A stretch of DNA of 64,000 nt. Origin: VRUE01 sp040879985 (lineage in GTDB: Bacteria; Actinomycetota; Thermoleophilia; Solirubrobacterales; 70-9). Position 1 is the first letter of the stretch. The number at the start of each line of letters is the position of its first letter. The stretch spans positions 69,839-133,838 of the forward strand of contig JBBDJH010000007.1 of the NCBI GenBank assembly GCA_040879985.1. Reading direction: 5' to 3'. A program made the translations under genes and the position numbers. Shown piece after piece: positions 8,891 through 20,289 of the stretch. A model generated the notes under the pieces. That model searched no databases and had not been told where the DNA came from. It worked only from the letters and a program-made list of their open reading frames with translations.

Positions 8891-9351
8891 TTCTCTGCTT
8901 TCCGTCCTTCGCTCTGGCCGAGGACTCGGGCGTCATTCAGTATCGCGACGCTCCGCCCACGGCCACCGGCAGCAACGACCCCGGAAACGCGGGCGGGTCC
9001 AGTTCCGAAACCAATGGTGGGGGGAAGTCTTCCACGCCGCCCGGCAGTTCCGGCGGCTCCGGCAGCGGATCGTCCTCTGACGGCTCGGGCGGCGGCGCCG
9101 CGGCCGGCAAGGACGGCGGCGGCCAGGGCGCGGGCTCGCCGGGCAACGCCGGTGTCGGCGCGGGAGAGGCTCTTCCCGGCGACGCCGCGGCAACGCCGGT
9201 CTCGCAGGACAGCGGCAGCTCCCCGCTGGTCCCGATCCTGATCGCGCTGGCGGCGCTCGCCGCGATCTCGGTCGGCGTCGTGGCGATGAGGCGGCGGCGC
9301 CAGCAGGGCCCCGGCGGCGAGAGTTCCCACGTCTCGCCCGAGGCGGGCTGA
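8809..9351 (+). CDS. Small secreted, membrane-anchored Gly/Ser-rich surface protein
   Basis: A 180-residue protein. A basic N-terminus (MFGKRRPNQPRAR) and hydrophobic core give a signal peptide, probably cleaved after FPSFALA. Then come about 90 residues of low-complexity Gly/Ser/Ala sequence, a TM helix (LVPILIALAALAAISVGVVAM) and a basic tail RRRRQQ. No sortase LPXTG motif is seen; the layout is a wall-spanning stalk held by one C-terminal helix. I chose the ATG at 8809 because it gives a complete signal peptide. The gene overlaps the 5' end of the divergent ligase gene by up to 82 bases and is 4 bases from the glycoside hydrolase-like gene. A protein of the same layout lies at 53302. Function unknown. 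Confidence 0.75.
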   Translation: MFGKRRPNQPRARLASPVPLSVFALLAFLCFPSFALAEDSGVIQYRDAPPTATGSNDPGNAGGSSSETNGGGKSSTPPGSSGGSGSGSSSDGSGGGAAAGKDGGGQGAGSPGNAGVGAGEALPGDAAATPVSQDSGSSPLVPILIALAALAAISVGVVAMRRRRQQGPGGESSHVSPEAG

Positions 9352-9355
9352 GCCG

Positions 9356-10495
9356 ATGCACACGGGAAGGGCAGGATCGATCCTTTGGCTGCGCGCTTTG
9401 CCGGCGACGCTGGCCGTCCTCGCACTGTCGCTGGTCGCCTCCGTCCCCGCCGCGCAGGCCCTGCCGGGGAAGTTCTGGGGCGTGGTGCCGCAGACCGAAC
9501 CGAGCCTGGGAGAATTCCAGCGGCTCAAGCAGGGCGGCGTCCGCAGCATCCGCATCCCGGTCGACTGGGGCAACATGCAGCCCGTCCGCGAGCTGGCGCC
9601 CGACTGGGCGAACGTCGACCGGCTCGTCGCCTCGGCGGCGACGGTCGGGATCGAGGTCTTCCCCTTCATCTACGGCGCCCCGGCCTGGGCGGTGCCGACC
9701 GACCGCTCGGTCGCCAGCAACCCGCCGCGGTTCCTGCCGGTGCGCAACGGCAAGCAGCGCGCCGGCTGGAAGAGCTTCCTGAGGCAGGCGGTGCAGCGCT
9801 ACGGTCCGCGCGGCAGCTTCTGGGCCGTGAACCCGGGCGTGCCGAAGCGGCCGATCCGGATCTGGCAGATCGGCAACGAGGTCAACTTCAAATACTTCGT
9901 CGCGCGTCCCAACCCGGCCGAGTACGGCAAGCTGGTCAAGCTCTCCTACGCGGCGCTCAAAGCGGCCGACAAGGGCGCCAGGATCGTCCTCTCCGGCCTC
10001 TTCGCCCACCCGATCGAGGCACGGATCAAGCGCCCCCCGCGGCAGGCATACACCGCCCCCGAATTCCTCACCCAGATGTACCGCACCACGCCGGGGATCA
10101 AGCGGAAATTCCACGGCGTCGCCCTGCACCCGTACACGGGCACCTACAAGCGCCTGCCCCTCTACATCGAAGAGATCCGCGATCTGCTCGTCGAGAACGG
10201 CGATGCCGGCAAGGGCCTCTTCCTGACCGAGCTCGGCTGGAGCTCGCAGAACCGCACGAGCAGGCAGGACGGCTTCGCCAAAGGCCGCGCCGGCCAGGCG
10301 CGCGAACTGAGGGGAGCCTTCCGGCTGCTGCGCAACAACCAGCGGCGCTGGCGCCTGCAGCGCGTCCACTGGTTCTCGGTCAACGACCTCGCGGGGGCCT
10401 GCAACTTCTGCGACGGATCCGGGCTCTTCGAAGCGGGCTTCCTGCCGAAGCCCTCCTGGTTCGCCTACGCCCGCTTTGCGGGCGGTCGCCCGTAG
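9356..10495 (+). CDS. Secreted clan GH-A glycoside hydrolase-like protein
   Basis: A 379-residue protein with a signal peptide (hydrophobic stretch about 13-34, likely cleaved after AAQA). It is a TIM-barrel protein: RIPVDWGNMQP early, the probable acid/base glutamate in IWQIGNEVN (near residue 170), and the probable nucleophile in FLTELGWSS near the C-terminus. This Asn-Glu plus late Glu pattern is that of GH5/GH39-type clan-A hydrolases. It should cut or transglycosylate a beta-linked surface polysaccharide outside the cell. It follows the small surface protein by 4 bases. The analogous gene at 55761 sits after the second ligase gene. The exact family and substrate cannot be assigned by eye. 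Confidence 0.75.
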   Translation: MHTGRAGSILWLRALPATLAVLALSLVASVPAAQALPGKFWGVVPQTEPSLGEFQRLKQGGVRSIRIPVDWGNMQPVRELAPDWANVDRLVASAATVGIEVFPFIYGAPAWAVPTDRSVASNPPRFLPVRNGKQRAGWKSFLRQAVQRYGPRGSFWAVNPGVPKRPIRIWQIGNEVNFKYFVARPNPAEYGKLVKLSYAALKAADKGARIVLSGLFAHPIEARIKRPPRQAYTAPEFLTQMYRTTPGIKRKFHGVALHPYTGTYKRLPLYIEEIRDLLVENGDAGKGLFLTELGWSSQNRTSRQDGFAKGRAGQARELRGAFRLLRNNQRRWRLQRVHWFSVNDLAGACNFCDGSGLFEAGFLPKPSWFAYARFAGGRP

Positions 10496-10516
10496 CGGGG
10501 GCGTAAGATCGGTGGG

Positions 10517-14968
<4,452 letters not shown>

Positions 14969-14972
14969 GTTC

Positions 14973-15008
14973 ATGTCTTTTATGACATAATCATGCCTAT
15001 TAAGGCAT
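14973..15008 (+). promoter_or_regulatory. Two related 16-bp inverted repeats at the start of the XRE gene (likely autoregulatory operator)
   Basis: ATGTCTTTTATGACAT at 14973-14988 and ATGCCTATTAAGGCAT at 14993-15008 are each perfect or near-perfect palindromes. They match each other at 12 of 16 positions, and their starts are exactly 20 bases (about two helical turns) apart. The second one begins with the ATG of the regulator gene. Spacing and placement suit cooperative binding of a dimeric XRE repressor to its own promoter. This is sequence inference; binding is not shown. Confidence 0.6.
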
Positions 15009-15328
15009 CGGAGTTAATCAGCAAGACGCGAAAGCGCCACGGGCTCAGCCAGCGCGGCCTGGCGCTGCGCGCCGGCACCGATCAGGCGGCGATCAGCCGT
15101 ATCGAGCGCGGCGAGATTTCGCCGCGTGTGGAGACGGTCGAGCGCCTGCTTGCGGCGATGGGCGAGACGCTGCAGCTGGGATCGGCGCGCTTTGAAGCCC
15201 ACCACGACCCCGTCCACCTTGCGGCGATGCGGGAGCGGACGCCGGCGGAACGGCTGGCGCTCGCGGGTTCGTGGAACAGATTGGCGGGGCGGCTGACGGA
15301 GGCCGGCAGGAGGGCGCGTGGCAGCTGA
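14993..15328 (+). CDS. XRE-family helix-turn-helix regulator
   Basis: A 111-residue protein. Residues about 6-62 form a classical XRE/Cro-C1 HTH: LISKTRKRHGLSQRGLALRAG, then DQAAISRIERGEISPRVETVERLLAAMG. A C-terminal helix-rich part includes RTPAERLALAGSWNRLAGRL. It probably represses its own operon through the paired palindromes at 14973-15008. Its last 11 bases overlap the start of the nucleotidyltransferase gene, so the two are co-translated, as in toxin-antitoxin or similar two-gene modules. It would be the antitoxin or repressor partner if that is what this pair is. Confidence 0.88.
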   Translation: MPIKASELISKTRKRHGLSQRGLALRAGTDQAAISRIERGEISPRVETVERLLAAMGETLQLGSARFEAHHDPVHLAAMRERTPAERLALAGSWNRLAGRLTEAGRRARGS

Positions 15329-15812
15329 TCGCCAGCCCGTCCCGCTCGATGCCGAGCGGATCCTCGCCGAGCTCGCGCGGTGCCGGGTCGACTTCGTGCT
15401 GGTCGGCGGGATGGCGGCGCAGACGCACGGCAATACGCGGATGACGAACGACGTCGACCTGATCCCCGAGCCGGAGCCGGCGAACCTCGAGCGGCTGGCC
15501 GCGGCGCTGAACGCGCTCGGGGCGCGGGTGCTCAACCCGGGGCACGAGGGGATCGAGATTGACGCGGCGATGCTGCCGCGGGCGACGATCTGGCAGCTGG
15601 CGACGCCACATGGCGACATCGACGTCTTGCACGAAGCGCCCGGCGCTGCCCCCTACGGCCAACTACGGGAACGCGCCCTGGCGATCGCAATCGACGATCT
15701 GCGCATCCAGGTGGCCGGCCTCGACGACCTGATCCGGATGAAGCTCGCTCGCGGCCGGCCGGTGGATCGCGCCGACGTCGCCGCGCTCACCGAGCCCGAG
15801 GCGGCTGGTTGA
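15318..15812 (+). CDS. Nucleotidyltransferase-fold protein (MNT/AbiEii-like)
   Basis: A 164-residue protein. FVLVGGMAAQTHGNTRMTNDVDLI (split between residues about 24-48) carries the GG-x(n)-DxD signature of the polymerase-beta-type nucleotidyltransferase fold. The helical C-terminus includes LDDLIRMKLARGRPVDRADVAAL, as in MNT/AbiEii-type proteins. It starts at GTG 15318 inside the end of the XRE gene. Relatives act as NMP-transferring toxins or antitoxins, or as stand-alone nucleotidyltransferases. With the XRE partner it could be a toxin-antitoxin or phage-defence module, but no biochemical role can be read directly. No HEPN partner is nearby. Confidence 0.78.
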   Translation: MAADRQPVPLDAERILAELARCRVDFVLVGGMAAQTHGNTRMTNDVDLIPEPEPANLERLAAALNALGARVLNPGHEGIEIDAAMLPRATIWQLATPHGDIDVLHEAPGAAPYGQLRERALAIAIDDLRIQVAGLDDLIRMKLARGRPVDRADVAALTEPEAAG

Positions 15813-15860
15813 AGTTCCTGTCCGCGTTCAGCCCGCCTCCCGGAGGGCGTCGCTGACAGC

Positions 15861-17108
15861 TCAAGCCGTTGCGGGGGAAGTCGCACGAACCAGCAACTCG
15901 TGCCAGCGGTCGAGCCAGGCTTTGCGGCCGAACTCGCGCTCGACCGCCTCGCGGCCGGCGGCGCCGAGACGGGCGCGGCGCTCGGGGTCGGCGGCGAGCG
16001 CGCGCAGGGCCTCGGCAAGGGAGCGGGGATTCTCCGGCTCGACCACGAGGCCGGCGCCGGTCGCTTCGATCAAGCTCGCCGCCTCGCCGCGGGCAGCAAG
16101 GATCACCGGCCTGCCGGCCGCCATCGCCTCGAGCATCTTGGTCGGCAGGGCGCCGTGGAAGATCGGCCGGTCGCGCAGCAGCACCACGGCGACGTCGCTT
16201 TCCTCGTAGAGGTCGGGGACGCGCTCGCTCGGCACCACCCCGAGCATCTGTACGCCGGTTGGCCGGCCCCCGGCGAGCCGGTCGCGCAGCGCCGGCGCCT
16301 CGGCGCCGTCACCGGCGATCGTCACCGCCAGGGGGGAGCCGCCTACCCCCTCGATTGCTTCGGCCGCATCGAAAAGCGTGCCGACCCCGTGCGCCATGCC
16401 GATCGTCCCGGCATAGAGCACCCGCAGGGGGCGGTCCTCCTCCGCCGACGGCTCGGAGCCTTTACGCGCCGTGGAGCGGGCACCGGGATCGAACCGCGCC
16501 AGGTCAACGGCCGGCCGCATCAGCGCCGCCTTGCCGGCCGACTCGGGTCGTTTCTCCAGCGCCGCCACGATCCCCTCCGTCGGGCAGGCGATCGCCGCCG
16601 CCTTCCTGTAAGCGGCGCGCTCGACCATCCGCGCCGCCCGGATCGCGGCGGGCGAGCGCAGGGCGCCGAGCTCGATCGCCGAGTCGGGCCAGAGGTCGGC
16701 GACGTTCACGACCAGACCGGCGCGCTTCGATCGCGCGTAGGGGATCGCGGCGCCGGCGAGGAACAGCGGCGGCGTCTCGACCACGACAACATCGGCGGGG
16801 CCGGTCGCCGGAGCGGTCGCCAGCGCCGAGGCGGCGAAAGAGAGGTGACCCGCGAGGCGCCGCGCGAAGCCCCGGTTCGGCGCCGGATAGACGGCGCTGC
16901 GCACGACCCGGACCCCGTCCTCACGCCCGCGCCGCAGCGGCCCGTTGCGAAACGGCGCCCGAATCTCCCCGTCCGGGTAGTGGGGGAAGCAGCTGTGGAC
17001 GGTGACCTCGACGCCACGAGTGCCGAGACCGTGGGCCAGGGCGGCGATCCGCGTCTGCGGCGCGCCAACCTCGGGGGGGTAATACTGGGTGAGGAAGACC
17101 GCCCGCAT
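15861..17108 (-). CDS. Family 4 glycosyltransferase (WcaI/WbuB-like)
   Basis: A 415-residue GT-B enzyme. The N-terminus FLTQYYPPEVGAPQTRIAAL is typical of WcaI/WbuB-type GT4 proteins. VNVADLWPDSAIELGAL is in the middle of the N-domain. The C-domain has LYAGTIGMAHGVGTLFDAA and the donor-site pattern PTKMLEAMAAGRPVILAARGEAASLIEATGAGLVVEPE (read as two parts). It should transfer a nucleotide-activated sugar, often an N-acetylhexosamine or fucosamine-type residue, in lipid-linked repeat-unit assembly. It is divergent from the tandem GT4 gene at 17178, leaving 69 bases for both promoters. Confidence 0.9.
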   Translation of the reverse strand: MRAVFLTQYYPPEVGAPQTRIAALAHGLGTRGVEVTVHSCFPHYPDGEIRAPFRNGPLRRGREDGVRVVRSAVYPAPNRGFARRLAGHLSFAASALATAPATGPADVVVVETPPLFLAGAAIPYARSKRAGLVVNVADLWPDSAIELGALRSPAAIRAARMVERAAYRKAAAIACPTEGIVAALEKRPESAGKAALMRPAVDLARFDPGARSTARKGSEPSAEEDRPLRVLYAGTIGMAHGVGTLFDAAEAIEGVGGSPLAVTIAGDGAEAPALRDRLAGGRPTGVQMLGVVPSERVPDLYEESDVAVVLLRDRPIFHGALPTKMLEAMAAGRPVILAARGEAASLIEATGAGLVVEPENPRSLAEALRALAADPERRARLGAAGREAVEREFGRKAWLDRWHELLVRATSPATA

Positions 17109-17177
17109 CCAGGAGCGCAGTTAACAGCAGCGGCCGCCCATACAACGACGCGCCTCGTTGACCATACTGGCCACGGG

Positions 17178-19541
17178 ATGCGCGTCACGATGCTGCTCCA
17201 CAAGTCGGTCGAGCACGACTCGCGGGTGCGGCGGGCGGCGCGGGCGCTGGCGGCGGCGGGGCACGAGGTCACCGTCCTGCACCTGCCGCGCCTGCACGGT
17301 GAGCTCGACGGCCCGCTCGACGGCTTCTCCGTTCGCTCGGTGACCCCACCTGCCTGGGTGCGCCACCGCCTCCCGTCAACCCTCTACCGGCTCGTCTTCT
17401 TCGCCGCCTTCGTGCGGGCAGCGCGCCGCCTGCATCCCGACGTCGTCCACGCCCACGACGCGGCGATGCTCGCCCCGGGCTGGGCAGCCGCCCGCCTCAC
17501 CGGCGCCAAGCTGGTCTACGACTCGCATGAGTACGCCGCAGGTGTTCCGTACCGCAACCGGACCTGGACGCTGCTGGTGACCGCGCTCGAGCGCCTGCTG
17601 ATCCGCCGCTGCGCCGCCACGATCACCGTCTCGGACGGGATCGCCGACCGCCTCCAGGCCCGCTACGCCCTCCGCAATCGCCCCATCGTCGTGCGCAACA
17701 TCCCCGACCCCGCCGAACACGATCCCGACTTCGAGGCACCAGATCTGCGCGATTCCCTAGGCATCGCCCCCGGGACGCCGCTCGTGCTGCACCTCGGCGC
17801 CGTCGCCCGCGATCGCGGCTGCGAGAACCTGGTCCGCGCGATGGCCGAACTGGACGGCGCCCACCTGCTCTTCCTCGGCGCTGACGACTCCGCCTACGCG
17901 AGCGGGCTGCGCGAGCTCGCCGGTGCCGAGGGCGTGGGGGAGAGGACTCACTTCCGCCCCTCCGTCCCGGTCGCCCAGATCCGCGCCCACACCCGCCAGG
18001 CCAGCGTCGGCGTCTCCCTGCTCGAGGACACCTGCGAGAACCACCGTCTCGCCCTGCCCAACAAGGTCTTCGAGTACATCGCCGCGGGCGTGCCGGTGGT
18101 TGTCAGCGATCTGCCGGAGCTGCGGCGGCTGCTGGGCGGGGACGAGGGCACCCACCCTGTCGACTCCACCGATCCCGTGGCGGTGGGCGCCGCGCTAAGG
18201 CAGGCTTCGAATGGCACGGCGAAGCCTTCCTTGACGGGGATCGAGTGGGCTGCAGAGGCGGAGCGGTTGGGTGCCGTCTACGAGCATCTGGACACTGGCC
18301 GGTGCGACGGACGCGGTCGGGCCCTGGTCCTCGTCCGCAACGGCGTCAGCCACGACGCGCGGATTCTGAGGGAGGCGGGCCTCCTCGACTCGATCGGATT
18401 CGATGTGACCGTCGCCGGCGTCGTGACCGGGACGGATACGAATCGCGAAGAGTGGATCGGCGGATCGAGGATCGTGCGAATCGACCCCGGGGGGAGGCTG
18501 CGGAGGACGCTCGGCCGGTTCAGGTCGCTGCTCGGAAGCACCTCCAAGGAAGCGGCTGGGGGGTCGGAGCCCGCGTCAGGGGCGTCTTCGGCCGCGCCGC
18601 AGCCGGCTTCGACGCGGGCGCGGCTTCGGCGCTTGGCGACCACCGCCGCTTACTACCGCGAAGGGCTCGGCCAGGTGCGCGACCTCAGGCCCGATCTGAT
18701 CCACGCCAACGACTACAACACCGCCTGGATCGGGGTGGCCGGCAAGTGGCTGACCGGAGCCAGGCTCGTCTACGACTCCCATGAGCTGTGGCCGGACCGC
18801 AACCTTCGTCCCGAGTCCCGGCCGTGGCTGCTGCTCTGCGAGGCGCTCTTCGTGCGGGCGGCGGACGAGGTGATCACCACCAGCCCCGGCTATGCGCAGG
18901 TGCTGTCCAGGCGCTATCGGATCCCCACTCCGCGGGTGATCCGCAACGTCGTCGACTGGCGCGTCGAGCCGGCGCCGGATCGCCCCTCGGAGGGCGCGCC
19001 GCTCGCCGTCTACTTCGGCGCGATCACCCGCAACCGCGGCCTGGCGACGGCGTTGCGCGCGCTCGCTCTGGTTCCCGAGCTGAGGATGCGCTTCGTCGGC
19101 CCCGAGGCCTGGCGCTATCGGACCGAGCTGCGAGCGCTCGCAGAGGAGCTCGGCGTGGCCGAGCGGCTCGAGCTGCTCGACCCGGTCCCCCCGGAGCAGG
19201 CCCCCTCGGTCCTCGCCGACGCCGACATCGGTCTCGCGCTGATCGAGCCGGCCTGCCTCAGCTACGAGATGACGCTGCCCAACAAGCTCTACGAGTACGT
19301 CGCAGCCGGCCTGCCGGTGTTGGCCAGCGAGGTACCCGTCCTTGCGGCCGAGGTTCACGACAACGAGCTGGGGTTGCTCGCCGATCCGAGCGACCCCGCC
19401 GCGGTCGCTGCGGCGATCCGCGCGATGCTCGAGCCCAAGGCCCAGCGGCGCTTCCGCGAGGCGGCCACCTGCCTTTCCGCCGAGGTCGTCTGGGATCGGG
19501 AGCGGGAAGGGCTCGCCGCCGTCTACGAATCGCTTAGCTGA
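17178..19541 (+). CDS. Tandem fusion of two family 4 glycosyltransferases
   Basis: A 787-residue protein with two complete GT-B modules. Module 1 (about 1-375) starts MRVTMLLHKSVEHDSRVRRAAR and has KLVYDSHEYAAGVPYR and LPNKVFEYIAAGVPVVVSD. Module 2 (about 380-787) starts RALVLVRNGVSHDARILREA and has RLVYDSHELWPDRNLRPESR and LPNKLYEYVAAGLPVLASE. The shared DSHE and LPNK(V/L)(F/Y)EY(I/V)AAG motifs show the modules are paralogues, so this looks like a duplication and fusion. The frame is open upstream to 15900 but is antisense to the neighbour there, so ATG 17178 is the start. It could add two successive sugars. The linker near 470-500 is Ser/Ala-rich. Confidence 0.88.
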   Translation: MRVTMLLHKSVEHDSRVRRAARALAAAGHEVTVLHLPRLHGELDGPLDGFSVRSVTPPAWVRHRLPSTLYRLVFFAAFVRAARRLHPDVVHAHDAAMLAPGWAAARLTGAKLVYDSHEYAAGVPYRNRTWTLLVTALERLLIRRCAATITVSDGIADRLQARYALRNRPIVVRNIPDPAEHDPDFEAPDLRDSLGIAPGTPLVLHLGAVARDRGCENLVRAMAELDGAHLLFLGADDSAYASGLRELAGAEGVGERTHFRPSVPVAQIRAHTRQASVGVSLLEDTCENHRLALPNKVFEYIAAGVPVVVSDLPELRRLLGGDEGTHPVDSTDPVAVGAALRQASNGTAKPSLTGIEWAAEAERLGAVYEHLDTGRCDGRGRALVLVRNGVSHDARILREAGLLDSIGFDVTVAGVVTGTDTNREEWIGGSRIVRIDPGGRLRRTLGRFRSLLGSTSKEAAGGSEPASGASSAAPQPASTRARLRRLATTAAYYREGLGQVRDLRPDLIHANDYNTAWIGVAGKWLTGARLVYDSHELWPDRNLRPESRPWLLLCEALFVRAADEVITTSPGYAQVLSRRYRIPTPRVIRNVVDWRVEPAPDRPSEGAPLAVYFGAITRNRGLATALRALALVPELRMRFVGPEAWRYRTELRALAEELGVAERLELLDPVPPEQAPSVLADADIGLALIEPACLSYEMTLPNKLYEYVAAGLPVLASEVPVLAAEVHDNELGLLADPSDPAAVAAAIRAMLEPKAQRRFREAATCLSAEVVWDREREGLAAVYESLS

Positions 19542-19555
19542 TAGACGGCTCCATC

Positions 19556-20129
19556 ATGCGCAACCTCGACTTCCTCGTGATCGGCGCTCCGCAGTCAGGG
19601 ACGACGAGTCTCTGGCGGGGCTTCGAGGCGCACCCGCAGATCCGCGTCCCATCGGACAAGGAGCGCGGGTTCTTCAACTCAGACAAGCGCTTCGAGCGGG
19701 GCCTCGAGCCATATCTGTCGTGGACCTTCGGGGATGCGGGGGAGAAGGAGGCTCTCGGAACTGTCACGCCGCAATTGATGATGGGTGATTCGGATGAACT
19801 GGACCGACTCGTGGACCGAATCGCCAAGACGTGCCCGGACATCAGACTGATTGCAATCCTGCGAAACCCCATCGATCGGTCGGTTTCGAATTTCCGGCGC
19901 AGCAGACGTATTCGCGACTGGCCCGATGAGAACTTCGACGCCGCCACCAGGCGCCTCGCCGGAGAGAATGGAGGGCTGGAGAACGTCCCCTTCATCCGCG
20001 ATAGCGAATATGGGCGGATTCTCAACAGGTATCTCGCCGTCTTCGACCGAGAGCAGATCCAGATCCTTTACCTCGGACCTCGACATGCGTCCCGAGCAGG
20101 CATATCGAGAGGCGTTCGAGTTCCTCAGA
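19556..20129 (+). pseudogene. Sulfotransferase, 5' part (frameshifted, then split by IS)
   Basis: The N-terminus RNLDFLVIGAPQSGTTSLWRGF holds the 5'-phosphosulfate binding loop for PAPS, and AILRNPIDRSVSNFRR the 3'-phosphate site, so this was a cytosolic sulfotransferase, probably sulfating a surface sugar. Two lesions are visible. Near 20070 the frame slips: IQILYLG continues in the next frame as DLDMRPEQAYREAFEFLR, the expected family sequence. At 20129 the gene is cut by an IS1380-type element. The remainder resumes in the same shifted frame at 21978. The gene begins 14 bases after the tandem GT4 gene. Confidence 0.88.
20125..20129. repeat. Left target-site duplication TCAGA
   Basis: TCAGA directly before the left inverted repeat is repeated at 21973-21977 directly after the right one. 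This is the 5-bp duplication expected from insertion of an IS1380-type element. Confidence 0.88.
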
Positions 20130-20151
20130 CCTAGATCGATGAGTAAACCCG
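20130..20151. repeat. IS left terminal inverted repeat
   Basis: It begins CCTAGATCGATGAGTAA and matches the reverse complement of 21951-21972 at 19 of 22 positions. Confidence 0.88.
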
Positions 20152-20209
20152 TCCCGGCCTCACCCAGGTCCGCGACCACACGGTCGCGATAGCACTCTCC
20201 ATCCACCAG

Positions 20210-20234
20210 AAAAGCCCCGCAAAGCGGGGCTTTT
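20210..20234 (+). terminator. Rho-independent terminator hairpin inside the IS, upstream of the transposase
   Basis: AAAAGCCCCGC, loop AAA, GCGGGGCTTTT: a perfect 11-bp stem ending in a short T run. It lies between the IS left end and the transposase start, where it would block read-through from the interrupted host operon. The symmetric A/T flanks mean it can act in both directions. Confidence 0.8.
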
Positions 20235-20289
20235 CCGTCCGACTTCGTCGGCATCGTGGCGTCTGCCAAATGACCACCACGAACAGTGA

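Noticed and set aside
15900..17177. Upstream extension of the tandem GT4 reading frame
   Set aside because: It is antisense to the WcaI-like gene; homology begins only at ATG 17178.
20171..20188. CGCGACC-ACAC-GGTCGCG hairpin near the IS left end
   Set aside because: Short GC-rich palindromes are common at this base composition; no clear function.
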